Shown piece by piece: positions 22,930-35,490 of a stretch of DNA of 64,000 nt; position 1 is the first letter of the stretch; the number at the start of each line of letters is the position of its first letter. The stretch is from positions 8,543,644 to 8,607,643 of the forward strand of contig JAJHZJ010000496.1 in the NCBI GenBank assembly GCA_023548195.1, written 5' to 3'. Both the position numbers and the translations under genes were made by a program. The DNA is from Bettongia penicillata ogilbyi (taxonomy: Eukaryota > Chordata > Mammalia > Diprotodontia > Potoroidae). The notes below the pieces were generated by a model that made no database searches, had not been told where the DNA came from, and was given only the letters and a program-made list of their open reading frames with translations.

Positions 22930-23305
22930 GTACTTTAACAGTAGGGGTAACCAGGTTGCAGGTTGAGTCAATGCTGTCTCCATTAACTTCCCAAACCACA
23001 TTTCTTCTCTCCCAGCCATCCCCCAGGACACTAGGACCATCTCGCCTTCTTCCTCTTGTTCAGGGAGCAATAATCAAATCAATCAGTTACTACTACTTTT
23101 GGAAACAGGGCGATAGTCTGCTGCTTGGGGCAGGCGCGGGGGGGGCCTCCATCCACCTTCTGATTGACGATCCGAAGTCACACTGTTTCTTGCCCATTAA
23201 CCATCCGAATCCCCCAATCCTTATTCTGCTCCTTACAATGTAAAGCTCCTTGACGGCAAAGGTTTACCCTTTGGCATTTGTTTCTCTTGCATTAACATAG
23301 CTGAT
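22930..23305 (+). repeat. L2 fragment
   Basis: 'aaccaggttgcaggttgagt' corresponds to the L2 segment downstream of RT, and the right end has 'aaagctccttgacggcaaag', the usual 'gctccttgagggcaggg' position. Much between them is lost. Confidence 0.5.
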
Positions 23306-23854
23306 TTTTAATAATGCTTACAGATTATTTTTCTCAGGTCTAAGCACCCTGACACTCTATTTTTGAGATACAATATTCTGCAGTAATGGGCAAATCCCTC
23401 TTACTTGCCTTTTCAATCACTTCTAACGTAGTACCGCCCTCCATCCCTCCTTTTCTGCTCCAGGACAATTAGACCCAGGATAGTGGAATTGCATCCAACA
23501 AGGTTAGATTAAGAGACTGCACAAAGATTTCCATCAAGGAGATGAAAAGATGCTAAGCTGAGACAATACAGTCCCTCTCATGCCCATTACAGACACATAC
23601 CCAAGTAAGTATGATACAAAGCCCTCCCAAAAGCTCATGGATTTAGAACTATAGAAACAAACTTCAATGCAAGCAGTTACTACACCTACTAGAGATGAAT
23701 GTATTGACTGACTTTGCAGAGAGATTCCTATTTTTGCAAGCTCTTAGATGTTTCTCATGGCCAACAACGCTAACAGCTCAGACACAAGGCAAGTTGCTGT
23801 ATGTACATGTGCCTACTTTTGACCCGCATCAAGATAATTTCTCTCTGTGGGTCT

Positions 23855-23940
23855 ATGTTTACTTGCCTGAAATTGATGGTGCTGGACTAGATCATCTCCA
23901 AGGTCCCTTCCAACTCTTGATACCTAGGACCTTTTATGAT
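23855..23940 (+). repeat. SINE tail
   Basis: 'tgctggactagatcatctcc' and 'aaggtcccttccaactcttg' are the standard SINE 3' end. Confidence 0.65.
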
Positions 23941-26900
23941 TCTTGCAACACCTTTTCTTTCCCCCAGACTGATTTAATGTGGCACTGAATGTGGGAGTCT
24001 AAAGAATAGGAAAAGTAAAAAGTACTCAAAGGAAATCAATAAAACTCAGTATTTTACTTACGGTCTGACCTGTCCTTTAATCACAGGCACATGTACGTAG
24101 ACCAACTGGCCTGCTCTGCTAGTTAGCTATAACATGGCTTCATATGATTAGTGACAATTTCATAATTATTTCTAGGCCACCACCATCAACATAAAATCCT
24201 GTGTGCAGGCTAATAAAACTCCATTACCATTTGACTGGATTGTCAGGTATCTGCCACGACTAAATTCCCAAAGGGGAGTTAAGAAACTGACTATTCTCTC
24301 TGATCCCACAAAAATGCCTAGCCCACCTCCTTTCACCAAGGAGGGGCTTATCGTGTGAATGACTGACACTACTGGGACACATTTCAAGATTAGTGTCAAA
24401 TATAACCTCAAACATCCTAGAAGTGTTGCTTTGCACATTCCTTTTTAAAAAGGTTATTTGTAGAACAGGTCATGGTACACATATATCTCCTCTGGTTGGG
24501 CAGGCATTTTGACTTGTGCCAAAATTCAAAAAAAAAAAAGAAGAAGAGTTAAAATCATTTCAAAAAACCTTAAAAGCAGAATAGAAAGCCCTGACTACAA
24601 AACATTTCCTAAACATTTAATGTTTAAAATTGTGAAATTCTTAGAAAAATTAAATGTGAAAGGAAATAGGGGAAAATAAAAGATGTCAAGAAACTGTTTT
24701 CATATAAACCACAGGAAATGCTTCAAAGAAATGAAGGAAAAATCCTTTTCCAAAGACAAAAACATCACTGGTTTCAAATTTACAAACTTATTTCAAATTC
24801 TGGATTGTAAAACATAAAGGACAAAATATTAAACTAGATACAATAAACTATGGATTGGCAATATCCAGAATTTAAAACATTCAAGCTGTTCTGCTATTCC
24901 CAGAACCTAAGGTTATCCTATAATCACCTGGCAATTCTCTATTTTGTGAGTCCTCAAACAATTATCACTGCAGTTGTTTCTATGACCTACAGAGGAAACG
25001 TTCCATCCAAGTGGCACTCGGCTATCTTCCCTGTGATTTGGAGAAGACTAAGGAGTAGAAGACAAAGAGGCTTCCAGGATGGCGCCTGGGACCGACTCTA
25101 TGTAGGTGTATGACACAAAAAGGATCGTCAGCTTGCATTCCCCTTCTGCTTCCATACCAGCAGAGCAGGCAGTAGAATCACTCTACTGCTTACCCATGCA
25201 CAAACGGCAGTTCTGTGGTCTGTACTCTTAATATGAAATCTCTGGTAACAAATTAGTCAGCTGGAACAATTGAACCCCACTCCTACTGACATTCTAAGAA
25301 CAATAAAAAAGCTAGGTGAACATTCCATATAATTAGAATGATCCAACCTTGGCCCCAAAGAAGAGACAAGCAAACTTGTTCCACCAACTCTTCCATGAAG
25401 AAGTAGGACTCCAGGGTATGGGATATGTATAGACTGTCCAATTCAGCTGTTGGATTGGTTGGTTTTGCTGAAATGTTTTGTTTTGTTTTAAATAAAGTTG
25501 GAGATATTTTCCCAATGTTTTAGGATCTTTTCCCTCTCCAATTTTCTCAATGCCATGCCAGGTCTACCAAAGCTCTCCCTGTAGTGCCCTGGCACATGCC
25601 CACTTGATTCTCCAACTTATTTTCTTTAGTTTCATTTTTAGTTCCACCTGCAGGAAAGCCAAGGGCTGTGCCAGTGAAGCTAAATGTCATGGCGACCCTG
25701 TCATGATGGTGAAGTTGGCTATAAATGTCTTCACAGATTTATTTCATTTTTCTTCTGTTATCTTCTGGTTTCATCTTTTAAATGCCACACTAGTGCCTGA
25801 GATATTAAAAGCAGAAGAAGGCCTCCAGCATATTACAGCATCTCTGAATGATTTATGGAAAGACATGGTCAAGAAGGGCAGCCAGAAGGTAGAGGGAGGC
25901 TGTGATAAGCCTGACTGCATTAAGTACTCCAATGGATAAAATCACATTTTGATCAAATCTATAAATACTACATGAAATCATGCAATACTGTACAGAGAAT
26001 CATAAAACTTGGAATTATAATAAACTTCAAAAGAGCTTCTCGTTCAGTCAAAAGTCCAATATTCAGGTAACCAATGAGCTTAATTCTAAAATGTAAAATA
26101 ATGAAAATTCACAAAACAAACTTCTGGGGTAAGAAGAAAAACAAAATCTCAGAGCCTGATGAAACACAGGACATTGACATTATATAAAAATAAGCCTCAG
26201 TGTAGATTTGGTATGTGATCTTGAGAGAAAGTGAGAAGAATTCAGTGAAATGAACCTGTTGCAAGTTTAGTATAGTACAAAGGGAGGGGAAAGCACCTAA
26301 AAAAGTTTTCTCCTTTTTTCCAGTTATTAAATTCACAGTGTATTATCTAGGAAAAATATAAATCTCAAAATGATTCTGGTACAACTCCCTGTTACCATCA
26401 AACAGCCTGAACACAGTTAACATATAATTCTACATCCTGGGCTACTGGTACGAAAAGGAATGTTCTCATTCTTAACAGCCAATCTCTCCAGTAGAGATGG
26501 ATCCCTCTTTCCCCTACCACTAACCCTGAGGTCAGATGACAGCAGAGGAAAAAGCATTTTGGGGTAACATTTATTCAAAATGTAATCACACTATTTAATA
26601 AGAACAAAACTATTTAGAATTCCAATTCAACTCCAAACCAAATCACTTATTTCTGAGTCCAGTTGATATTAGCTTAGGATTATCCGCACCACTGCTCTGA
26701 ATAAAGAGACAAGAATACAAATTTAAAGAATTCCTGGAAAAAGCAAGATTTCAGTATTAGTACTGCCTCAAAAATTGAAAATCCTTTAGAAAGGGAAGTT
26801 TTTGCATTTTAAAAATCTCACTAAGCTGATGGGGCAGCCTCTGGAACTCAGTGAAGGTCTCCCTCTCCCTCCCTTGCTCTTGGTCTTGTATATCACTCCC

Positions 26901-26990
26901 TATTAAAGTTTCCTTCTCTCACTTCCAGTGTAAAGGTATAAAGAGCCTAGCTAAGAAGACAGAAGGAGAGAATATATGGCCTGGTTTGTA
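23940..26990. other. Unassigned stretch
   Basis: I can name no repeat over about 3 kb. The minus strand has a perfect GTAAGT donor reading from 24063 with an open 57-nt segment before it, but a weak acceptor. The 129-codon frame at 25550-25939 has no recognisable domain. A 12-A run lies near 24529-24540. Confidence 0.4.
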
Positions 26991-27014
26991 GTTGGCCTTT
27001 TCCTTCACTGTTTT

Positions 27015-27735
27015 TACAGTACTCACCATCCTTCTCTGCAACCAGGTCCAGCCTCCATCTTTGGTCCATTTCTTTTCTAAATCTAAATCAATTCGTCAGT
27101 CTCTTGACAAACCTTATTTTTCCTCCTCACAGGAGACATTTCCTTTTGTGTTTTCAAATTTCATTCTACCATCCTCTCCCTTCCCTATACCCACAATTAA
27201 TCAGCTGCCAAATATTGTCAATTCTACCTTTACAACATGTCCTCCCCATCCCAATGTTAGCTAAAGCCCCCTTCTTCTCACCCCTATGATTCCAAGTCTC
27301 CCCTCTCTTGCCAATCTATTCTTCCTAAAGTTGCCAAAGTTCTGATCAAGTAATTCCCCTGCTCAAAATCATTCACTCTCATGACCTCTAACATAAAACA
27401 AACTCCTCAGCAGGACATTTAAGGTTCTCTAGGAGCTTTCCAGACTTCTATTTCCCTAGATGCATTCTATGTTGCAGCCCCACTGGCCTCCTTACTGCTG
27501 CCTGAATATGTCCTCTCACCTCATCTCGGACTCTTATAAAATTTTTATTTTCCCTCCAAGGCTCAGTTCAAGGAGCTGCCTGACACTTCTTGCAGTCAGC
27601 ACTTTCTCTCTCCACCTACTGCTTCATTGATGGCATGCTGCAGCCCTCCAGAAAACATGGGTTCAGGAAAAGCAGGGAGCATTTCTTCTGGGGCTTAGTA
27701 ACCTTGGCATCAAGCGCAGTACTCTGCACATAGTA
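27015..27735 (+). mobile_element. L2 LINE, 3' portion
   Basis: Colinear L2 features include 'ttgtcaattctacctttaca', 'aattcccctgctcaaaatca', 'aaactcctcagcaggacatt', 'gccccactggcctccttact' and 'ctctgcacatagtacttacg' at the 3' end. Confidence 0.75.
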
Positions 27736-27764
27736 CTTACGTTGCTTTGACCAACTCAATCCAA

Positions 27765-27960
27765 TTGTTCAAAATCCTTCAATGGCTCCTAGGGAACCTG
27801 AGTAGCCTTTCATTTAAGGTCCTCCACAATCTGATACCACCCACCTTCTACTTCCAGGTTTATTTCAAATTACCTTCCCTGAACATTCCACAACACTGTA
27901 CAGCAGATGGAGGCCAAGTATCTCCATCAGCCCCATTCCTGCCCTGATACCTAGGCTTGT
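27765..27960 (+). repeat. L2 fragment
   Basis: 'aaaatccttcaatggctcct' and 'aaggtcctccacaatctgat' fit the middle of the L2 3' half. This second copy sits directly after the previous one. Confidence 0.55.
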
Positions 27961-28599
27961 GTTGTTCTTCAGATGGAAGCTTGCCCCCCCTACCAACCCC
28001 CAGACCACAGAACTCCTCTGCATCTTTTCAAGATCATGTCACATGTTCCTAATGGGAAGGAACATGTTAGTCATGACTGAGCCCTCCCCAGCTGACAAAG
28101 CTTTGTTTGTAGCTTTTAAATGAAGTTAGGTATTATTCTGGTTAAGAATAATGTTGTTTATGTCCTATTCTCCTATGAACAGTTTTTTTCATGAAGGCAG
28201 ACTCACTGCCATGCAAGATTCAGGAGAAAGATGACTGAGGTCACAAAATGAGGAGCACAGACAGCACTCCTGCACCCAGTTATGCTAACGATGCTCCAGG
28301 TGAACTTCAAGAAGGAACCTGATATTACAATCCCTTTATTCAGTTACAAAAATCAGCTCTTCTATACATTGGGTACAACAATGCACTGAGCATTAACTAT
28401 AAATGATAAAGACATTGATTTATTCCAGGACTGACTCTTTTTATATGCATTCTATTGAAAAATATTAACCTTTTAGTGGACAACTCCCAGAGGTTATCTA
28501 CCTACAAATGCCCTGCAGGACATCCAAGATAAAATAAGCAGCAATGTAACTCCACATGGTTTCCTTCACAGAAAGGTGAGATGGTAATAATATTCCTAA

Positions 28600-29400
28600 C
28601 AATCAAGCAGGCAAGAACCATTTCTTAAGCACCTGCATAGCAGGCATTGGTAATACAAAATGAAAATGAACCTAAGAGAAATCCCCAAATGAGTAATTCT
28701 CTCTTCTCGAGGCACTTCTATTCTACTGGGGTTGGATCTATGACCTCACTGTATGGGAAACTTCAAAGTGAGCAAACCCCCCTCTACCACAGCAGGCTGG
28801 CATTTCCATGTAACTTCTCTTAGGAAGCAGCCCAGAGTGCTGGGAGATTAAAGTAATTGACTAGCCCGGAACACAAGGAAGCTGTGACTTGGGGGAGACT
28901 GAGCTCCTGCTGGTTTCCAGGTTGCTTCTTCCAAATCTCTCACTATAAAAGGTGATCCTCAGAGGGGTAAGAACTAGCAAGTCAGGGTGAGGTTGGGGAG
29001 GGACAGTCTGGAAAATGATGAAAAGTCCTATATAGAAAATGCCTGAACATCAAAGCCAACTAGGGGCTCTAAAAAGGCAGAGTTGAAGAGAAAGTTGAGT
29101 GCCAGGCAACAGATCTAGTGGGGAGACAGGGCTCTGTATGCATAGGAGAAACCAAGGCACATAGCTGGACCAAAGAGTGGTAGAGGAAGACGAAGAAGGT
29201 GGGCAGAAACCAACGTCAGAGGTATTTTAAGATCAAGAGAAGGAATTTAGCAGGGGAATAACATTCTGGAAGCTGTGCAGAGGATGCAGCAAAGTGGGCA
29301 GAGGCTGGGGGTAGAGAGACCAGTCAGAGAACAACTGCCACGAGGATAATAAGGACCACAAGCAGGGACAAGATGTAGTCCTCCCAGCAGAGTTTTCTCC
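28600..29400 (-). mobile_element. L2 LINE, 3' half, minus strand
   Basis: The left end has 'tttcttaagcacctgcatag' and 'tctattctactggggttgga', the antisense 3' end. Around 29265-29340 'ggaagctgtgcagaggatgc' and 'gagagaccagtcagagaaca' match the antisense of the region before the 3' UTR. The span 28745-28985 aligns poorly and may hold another insertion. Confidence 0.55.
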
Positions 29401-29409
29401 TGGACCCCT

Positions 29410-30415
29410 TCTCTTCTCCTTCGACACAGCTTCACCTGGTGATCTCGTCAGTTCCCATGGATTTAAACCTCTGTTAACCTCCAGTCTCACATTTTCAACT
29501 GCCTTCCAGGTATCTGGAATCGGATAACCCGAAGACATCAGAAGTTCAACATGCTAAAATGGAAGTCATTATCTTTTCCCCTAAGGTCTACCTTCCTTTT
29601 TAATGGAGAAGGCACGTCCATCCGACCAGCTCCTCTGGCTCATGGCCTAGCAGTCAGCCTAGACTAGCTTGCTCACTGTCTCTAACCCACTCCATCCATA
29701 ATCAATCTTTTGCTAAAGAATGTTGATTTCCACTTGGCCATGTTTTCCAAATAAGTGCCTTTCTCTCCTCGGACACTACCACCACTCTAGTACAGGTCCC
29801 CATCATGTCACACACCTGGATTATTGCAATAGTCTGCAAGTGGGTCACTTTGCCACAGGTCTCCACCACAACCCTCCATTCAGCTGACAAAGTGATTTTC
29901 CTAAAGCACAGATCTGTCTAGGTTAACTCCATTTTCCACCCCTCAATAAACAGCAGTGGTTCCCTGTTGCCTTTAGGATCAAGTAAAAAAAATGTTCTGT
30001 TTGGTATTCAAAAGCCCTCCATAATCTAGCTCCCTCGTACCTTTTTCAGTTTTCTTACACCCTACTTCCCCCTACCACACACTCTGCAATTTAGTGACAA
30101 CGGCCTCCTGGCTGAACAAGACCCTTCTTGTGGCTCTAGAATTTTCTCTTGCTGTCCCTCACTCCTGGAATGTTTCTCCCTTTTCATCTCCACTCCCTGG
30201 TTTCCCCAACTTCTTTCAAGTACCAATTAAAATCTTATCTTCTACAGGAAAGCTTTCTCTTAATTATTTTCTATTTATCCGATACACAACTTGTACATTA
30301 CTTGCTTGTTGTCTCTTTAGTTAATTAGACCGTGAGCCCCTTGAGGGAGGAAATGTCTCCAGCCTCTTCATATACCCCCTCAGTTTATTTAGCACAGTCC
30401 GTAGGACACGTAATG
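29410..30415 (+). mobile_element. L2 LINE, RT end to 3' end
   Basis: It begins inside the RT ORF ('cttcacctggtgatctcgtc', encoding a worn 'SLGDLVSSHGF') and continues through 'acctggattattgcaatagt', 'agtgattttcctaaagcaca', 'agcagtggttccctgttgcc' and 'ccttgagggaggaaatgtct' to about 30415. Confidence 0.8.
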
Positions 30416-30419
30416 CCAC

Positions 30420-30925
30420 CCTCTATTCAGCAGTACCACTTGTTTCCCAATACCTCCAGAATCAAATAGAAAATTATTTATCTGGCTTTTAAAGCCCTTC
30501 ACAATCTGGCCCCTTCTTACTATTCCAGTCTTCCAATTTATTTTATTCTCCAATCCAGTGAGACTGGACCCCCTTACACTCTACCTCAGATCGACATACT
30601 TTCCCGGATGTTCTCCAGCCCTGGAATGCTCTCCCTTCTCATCTCTACCTCCCAGCTTCCCTAGTTTCCTTCAGGTTAGAACTAAAACCCACCTTCTACT
30701 AGAGCCTTTCTGGGCTCCCATTAATTCTAGCGCATTTCTCTGAGACTGTTTCCAAGACAGCCTGTACGTATATATCTTGGTTGTACATTGGTTGCTTCAT
30801 GTCATCTCCCCACCGTGAGCTCTTTGCAGGCAGGTCCTGTTTTTAGCTTTTTCTTTTCCCAGTGCTTAACACAAGTCCCTGACACACAGTAGGCATTTAA
30901 TAAATACTTGCTAACTTGACCAAGA
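30420..30925 (+). mobile_element. L2 LINE 3' end, second tandem copy
   Basis: 'tttaaagcccttcacaatct', 'ccctggaatgctctcccttc', 'ctttgcaggcaggtcctgtt' and 'gacacacagtaggcatttaa' give an almost complete L2 3' 0.5 kb, directly following the previous copy in the same direction. Confidence 0.8.
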
Positions 30926-31079
30926 ACATACTTGAAGTTGGGTTTAGACTGGAAGAACAGAGCTTCTACTTTGTACTTATCACCTTTAAGAAACTAAGAC
31001 TTAGTTAGCATAGTAGGACTTTCGAGAAGCACAAAGGAGGCCAGAAAGTACCTCAGTCAGCAAACGCCTGTTACTTCTA

Positions 31080-31225
31080 TTGTATGTGTATATGCTTGTT
31101 TGTTTCCCCTTTGAATGGAAGATCCTCCCAAGTAGGTATCATTCCTTGCTGTGCACTAGTAGCCCCAGTGCCTAGCACAATGGGTGGCACAGAGCAGGCA
31201 CTTGCTGATTTGGACTGAATGACTT
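31080..31225 (+). repeat. L2 3' end
   Basis: 'agccccagtgcctagcacaa' and 'gagcaggcacttgctgattt' are the L2 terminal segment. Confidence 0.65.
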
Positions 31226-31429
31226 TAGAGGTCATCTGGCCATTTCACACAACCTGTGGGCCACACAGTAAGCTGTAAGTGACTCCCAAGAGATTCCAGA
31301 ACCGGCCATGAAATGTGTTTGGTTCCCAACCTCATTTCCAGCCCCTTTCTCACCAGGCCACATTGCAGCTCAGACAAAGACAATTAGCACATAAGTAAAT
31401 GCATTAGAGAATATAAAGCCAAGTACTAT

Positions 31430-31700
31430 TTGAGCTCTTATTAACTGGTTAAATCAAATAAGACTTCATGAAGGAAGTGGCCTTTGAGTTAACTTTTAAA
31501 GAATGGGTGGGAATTCAATAGGTGGAAGGGGGAAGGGAAGGTCATTCTAGGCATAAAAAAAACATGAGTAAAGGAGGAATGGTCAGAGGTCTTGTTTTCT
31601 TACATGCCTAATGTGGGCTAGAGTATGAAGAATATGAAATAAGCTTGAGATAGGATGGTAATGGGTAGCAAAAAAGCATTGATACCAAGTAGCATTTGAA
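31430..31700 (-). repeat. L2 fragment, antisense
   Basis: 'gtggcctttgagttaacttt' and 'gaaggtcattctaggcat' match the antisense L2 'gggatttgagctgggactttgaag...cattccaggca' block. It is diverged. Confidence 0.45.
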
Positions 31701-31884
31701 TTTCACAGCATTCAGTGGCTCCACCGTCCCTGCAGAATACCGAACTGAATAGAGCCTCCAAGGTTTGTCACTCCAGGGGAGTTCACTGGAGTACCAGCAA
31801 TAAGAAATCAATGATTCAAAATAGTGGCATTCAAATACCATCAAGAACAACTAAAGCCATTGTCATTTAAATCTGTGAGCTTAT

Positions 31885-32115
31885 GCTTTAAGATTCTGCT
31901 TTTGGGAAATCTTCCCCAAGCACTCCCACCCCAAAGTGATCCTCTCCCCAACAGAATTTGCTTTCTTTACCACTCACTGTTTATAATGTTCTTGCATCCT
32001 TAAATAATCTTTTCTCATGCTTACTGAGTCTAAGTACATAAATATCTATTTCTCTTTCATTCATGGTGCCCAGTCCAGTAGCTCATACAGAGAAGGTAAA
32101 TACTTGATTACTTCC
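31885..32115 (+). repeat. L2 3' end, diverged
   Basis: 'gggaaatcttccccaagcac' and 'tggtgcccagtccagtagct' with 'aaggtaaatacttgatt' keep the L2 3' order but with many changes. Confidence 0.45.
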
Positions 32116-32119
32116 AGTT

Positions 32120-32700
32120 AAAGTTATCCGTGTCATCTTTTATCAGTGACTGCCACATACAAAAAGTTCCTCATCCCTGCAAGAGGGATGAAGGAGGTTT
32201 GGAATGGGGAGTTAGGCAGGCAGTACTAGATGTACGGAAGCAGGACAATTTTTACAGGCAACGCATTTTTAAGCTGGCATCAATCTGTTACGTAAAAAAG
32301 AAAACTATGAAGTATGGTTCATTTCTATATATTGATGAAACACAATGATCTAAATTGGAATACTAGAAACGAACCCTCACCAAAAAATGACATACGCTGA
32401 GAGTCAAAACGCAAATACAACATAAAAAAACAAGAAAGATGAATTAGCACTGGTAAAAGAAAATGGTATCTCTCTCCCTTCCCAGCCTCACCCCAATGGA
32501 GCCTTCAGAATCAGGGGAAGATGGAACCAAGCCCCTCTATACTCATCGGTCCTACTCTGACTCTCAAACTTGACTTCACTGCATAGAGCTAAAGTTCCTC
32601 AACTAACAAATGCCATAAGAACTTCCAGTTCATCATCATTTACCAAACACTAGGCCCCAACAGCTTTGTCAAGAGCTCTGAGGGAAAAATCCTTTTGTAG
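32120..32700. other. Unassigned stretch
   Basis: No repeat or gene is recognised here. Confidence 0.4.
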
Positions 32701-32709
32701 ATTTGTAGA

Positions 32710-33015
32710 AGATATATCATGTCATTTAATCTTAGCAACTTTATAATAAGTCTTTCCTCCCTCCCTCCATTTCCAAGATTTCAATTTATTAAACACTGGT
32801 GTTGGGAACCCTACCACTAATGCCAATATGCAACTCTGTCTTAGAAAGTTTTCTGGGTCACAGCTTCATCCACGACCACAAGACCTGTCCTCTAGCCAGT
32901 GCGGCACGCTATCTTCATCTCTATTTTACAATTCAGAGATCGACTTGTCCACAATCAGAAACTACACAGAATTTCAAATCCTGGTCTCTCCTAACTATGA
33001 GTCTAGTACCCTCTC
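32710..33015 (+). repeat. MIR-like SINE
   Basis: 'catgtcatttaatcttagca' at the left, and 'gatcgacttgtccacaatca', 'aatttcaaatcctggtctct' and 'ctagtaccctctccaccata' at the right, match MIR positions. The middle is interrupted. Confidence 0.5.
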
Positions 33016-33519
33016 CACCATACTTCCAAATTAACAGAATTTAAGAACTATCCTAGGGAAGAAGAGCTCTTTGAGATACTCTCCCAGTCTTTCTGAACTA
33101 AATGCAAAGAACAGTAAGAGAAAATTATCTTGCCTCTCCATTTTAGCTTTCTACGATTAATTTTTATTTCAGGGCTTAATATACCCTTGTGCTCCTTATT
33201 AGACCATTTGAAAGCCCTGCTGTGCAAACCAGTTTAACTATCTGACCACAAAGAGAGTCAGTGTGAAGAGTTTAAAGGAGCAAGAAACAGATACTTATTA
33301 TGGCCCAGGTAAACCCCTCCGTTAGCACTTCTCTCACCCTCTCACTACAGGCTTGCACAGAGTATAAAATGCCTCCTGCTGTCATATTTGGACAGTGTAT
33401 TCAAAAGAAACTTTCCTTAAAACAGGAAGGGGAGAAGAAACCCCAGATTCTTCATCATCTTCACCAGTGTCAAGGTTCTATTATATGAAATAAAACACAT
33501 TTTTCCCTCTCTTTGAATC

Positions 33520-35135
33520 AGATTTATTTTATTTTTAGTTCCAAATTATCTTCCTCTTTCCATTCTCACCCACTGAGAAGGCAAGAAATATAATTCATTA
33601 CATATATGAAATCATGTGAAATATGCTTCTGAAGTAGTGGAAGGAAGGAGAAAGGAAGAAAGGAAGAAAAAGAAAGGAAGGAGGGAGGAACGAAGGTAAA
33701 GGAAGAAAAAGGGAGAGAGGAAGGGAGGAAGCGGGGAAGGAAGAAAAGAAGGAGGAAAGGAAGGAGGGAAGGAAGAAAGGAGGGAAGGAAGGAAGGAGGG
33801 AGGGAGGGAAAAAGGAAGGGAGGGAGGAAATTAAAAAGAGAAAAAATATGCTTCAATCTGCACTTTGAGCATATCAGTTCTCTCCCTGGAGATGGACAGG
33901 TTTTTCATCACGGATCCTTTGGAATTGTGATGGATCTTTACATTGACCAAAGTAGCCAAGCCTTTCACAGCTGACTGCAATTTCAGTATTGCTGATGGTG
34001 TGTACATAATTCTCCTGGTTCTGCTTAATTCACTTTCTATCATTTGAGTCTTCTCTAATTTTCTAAAACCATCCCCCCTTCCTTCATCATTTCTTACAGC
34101 ACAATAGTAATCCATCACATTCATCCCCAATTCAGGGGCATCCCTTCAGTTTCTAATTCTTTGCCACCAAAAACAGAGTGGCTATAATTTATTTTTTCTA
34201 ACATGTGCGTCTTTTACTTTTTTCTTTAATCTCTTTGGAATACAGACCTAGCAGGGTGTTGTCAGGTCTGAAAGCTATGCAGAGTTTTATAGTTTTGGGA
34301 GCTTAGATCCAAACTGCTCTCCAGAATAGGTGAACTAGTTCATAACTCCACCAACAACGAATTACTGCACCTATTTCCCCACATTCCCTCCAGCATTTGT
34401 CATTTTTCTGTTTTGTCATCTTAGTCAATCTGCTGGGTGTGAGGTGGTACCTCAAAGTTGTTTTAATTTGCATTTTTCTAATTAAAAGTGATTTGGAACA
34501 TTTTTTCATATGATTATTGATAGCACTGGTTTTCTCCTCTGAAAACTACCCGTTCGTATTTCTGGACAATTTATCAGTAACTGGAGGGATGGTTCTTATT
34601 CCTATATATATATAGCTTAGCTCTCTATATAGTTGAGAAATAAGACCTTTATTAGAGAAACTTGTGGCAAAGAATACTTCCCCTAGGTTCCTGCTTTTAT
34701 TCTAATTTTAGCTGCATTGGTTTTGTTGCCCTCCCGCCCAAAAAAAAACAACAACTTTTTAATTTTATGTTATCAAAATGTCTCCGTTTTTACCTCCCAT
34801 CATCCTCTCTCTCTCTCTTGCTAGATGATTGAGCTCCTTTCCTACTTACAGACCTGAGCCCTAATCTCTTCCATACTCCACTAATTTGATTATGACATCA
34901 CCCTTTACGTCTAAATTATGCAACCATTTTGACCCTAGCTTGGTGTACAGTGTAAGATGTTGGTTTATTCCTAATTTCCAGCTGATCGGTCCAGTTTTCC
35001 CAGCAATTTTTGCCAAATAGTGAGTTTTTACTCAAATAAATGGGGCTTATCATATATTAGGTTTACAGTGTCTTGTATACCTAATCTCTTCCACTGATCA
35101 AACTACTTTACTCTTATCCAGTATCAGATTTCTCC
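33520..35135 (-). mobile_element. L1 LINE, 5' truncated, ORF2 C-terminus and 3' UTR
   Basis: On the minus strand the ORF2 C-terminal region is readable at 34509-34303 ('MQIKTTLRYHLTPSRLTKM', then the Cys-containing 'KCWRECGEIGAVIRCWW'). After that come the end of ORF2 near 34130-34080 ('GMNVMDYYCAVRNDEG') and a 3' UTR ending in 'taaaaataaaataaatc'. It is broken by stops. The 3' UTR contains the purine tract annotated separately. The 5' truncation point is near 35135, in sequence that still resembles the L1 consensus. Confidence 0.85.
33640..33832. repeat. GGAA/GGGA-rich polypurine tract
   Basis: About 190 nt are almost pure A/G on the plus strand, interrupted by only a few pyrimidines. It lies in the 3' UTR of the minus-strand L1 and probably grew from the polypyrimidine/polypurine segment usual there. 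The antisense 'PPSFLPSFLP' open frame is an artefact of it. Confidence 0.85.
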
Positions 35136-35339
35136 CCTTATGAACCAAAAATCCATTAATATTTAAAAAAAAAAACTCTTTAAAGACATTATACTGATGA
35201 AATATGCTAGCGACTTTGAACCAGTTTAAATACAATGATAAAGGAAACTTAAATCTCATACTGAGTTTCAGTTTCAACAGGTCATTGTACACTGGGAAAA
35301 TAACATCAGCCTTACAGAACTTTCCCAGTTCACAGGAAT

Positions 35340-35490
35340 GTCAGATAGATTTAGAGCTGGAAGGGACCTTCAAGTCATCCAATCAAACCTTCCTCCAGTT
35401 TCATACATAAGGAAACTAGGTCACAGAGGGAGGAAGTGATTTCCCCAGGACCATCTAAGCAATACAAGGCAGAGGAAGATCTAAAGAATC
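35340..35490 (+). repeat. MIR/THER-like SINE
   Basis: 'tagagctggaagggaccttc' and 'ataaggaaactaggtcacag' with 'ggaagtgatttccccaggac' are in order. Confidence 0.65.

Noticed and set aside
23788..24120. Inverted similarity between 23795-23820 (plus) and 24075-24105 (minus), sharing gtacatgtgcct
   Set aside because: Only about 12 bp match exactly, and the flanks diverge. Chance is likely.
25550..25939. 129-codon plus-strand open frame
   Set aside because: No domain, no family similarity I know, no splice or promoter context. It could be a fragment of something unknown, but there is nothing positive to support it.
33566..33856. Phe/Pro/Ser-rich minus-strand open frame
   Set aside because: It is the antisense translation of the polypurine tract.
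33517..35131. Target-site duplication atcagattt around the minus-strand L1
   Set aside because: The right-hand copy at 35123 also resembles L1 consensus sequence at that point, so the match cannot be taken as a duplication.
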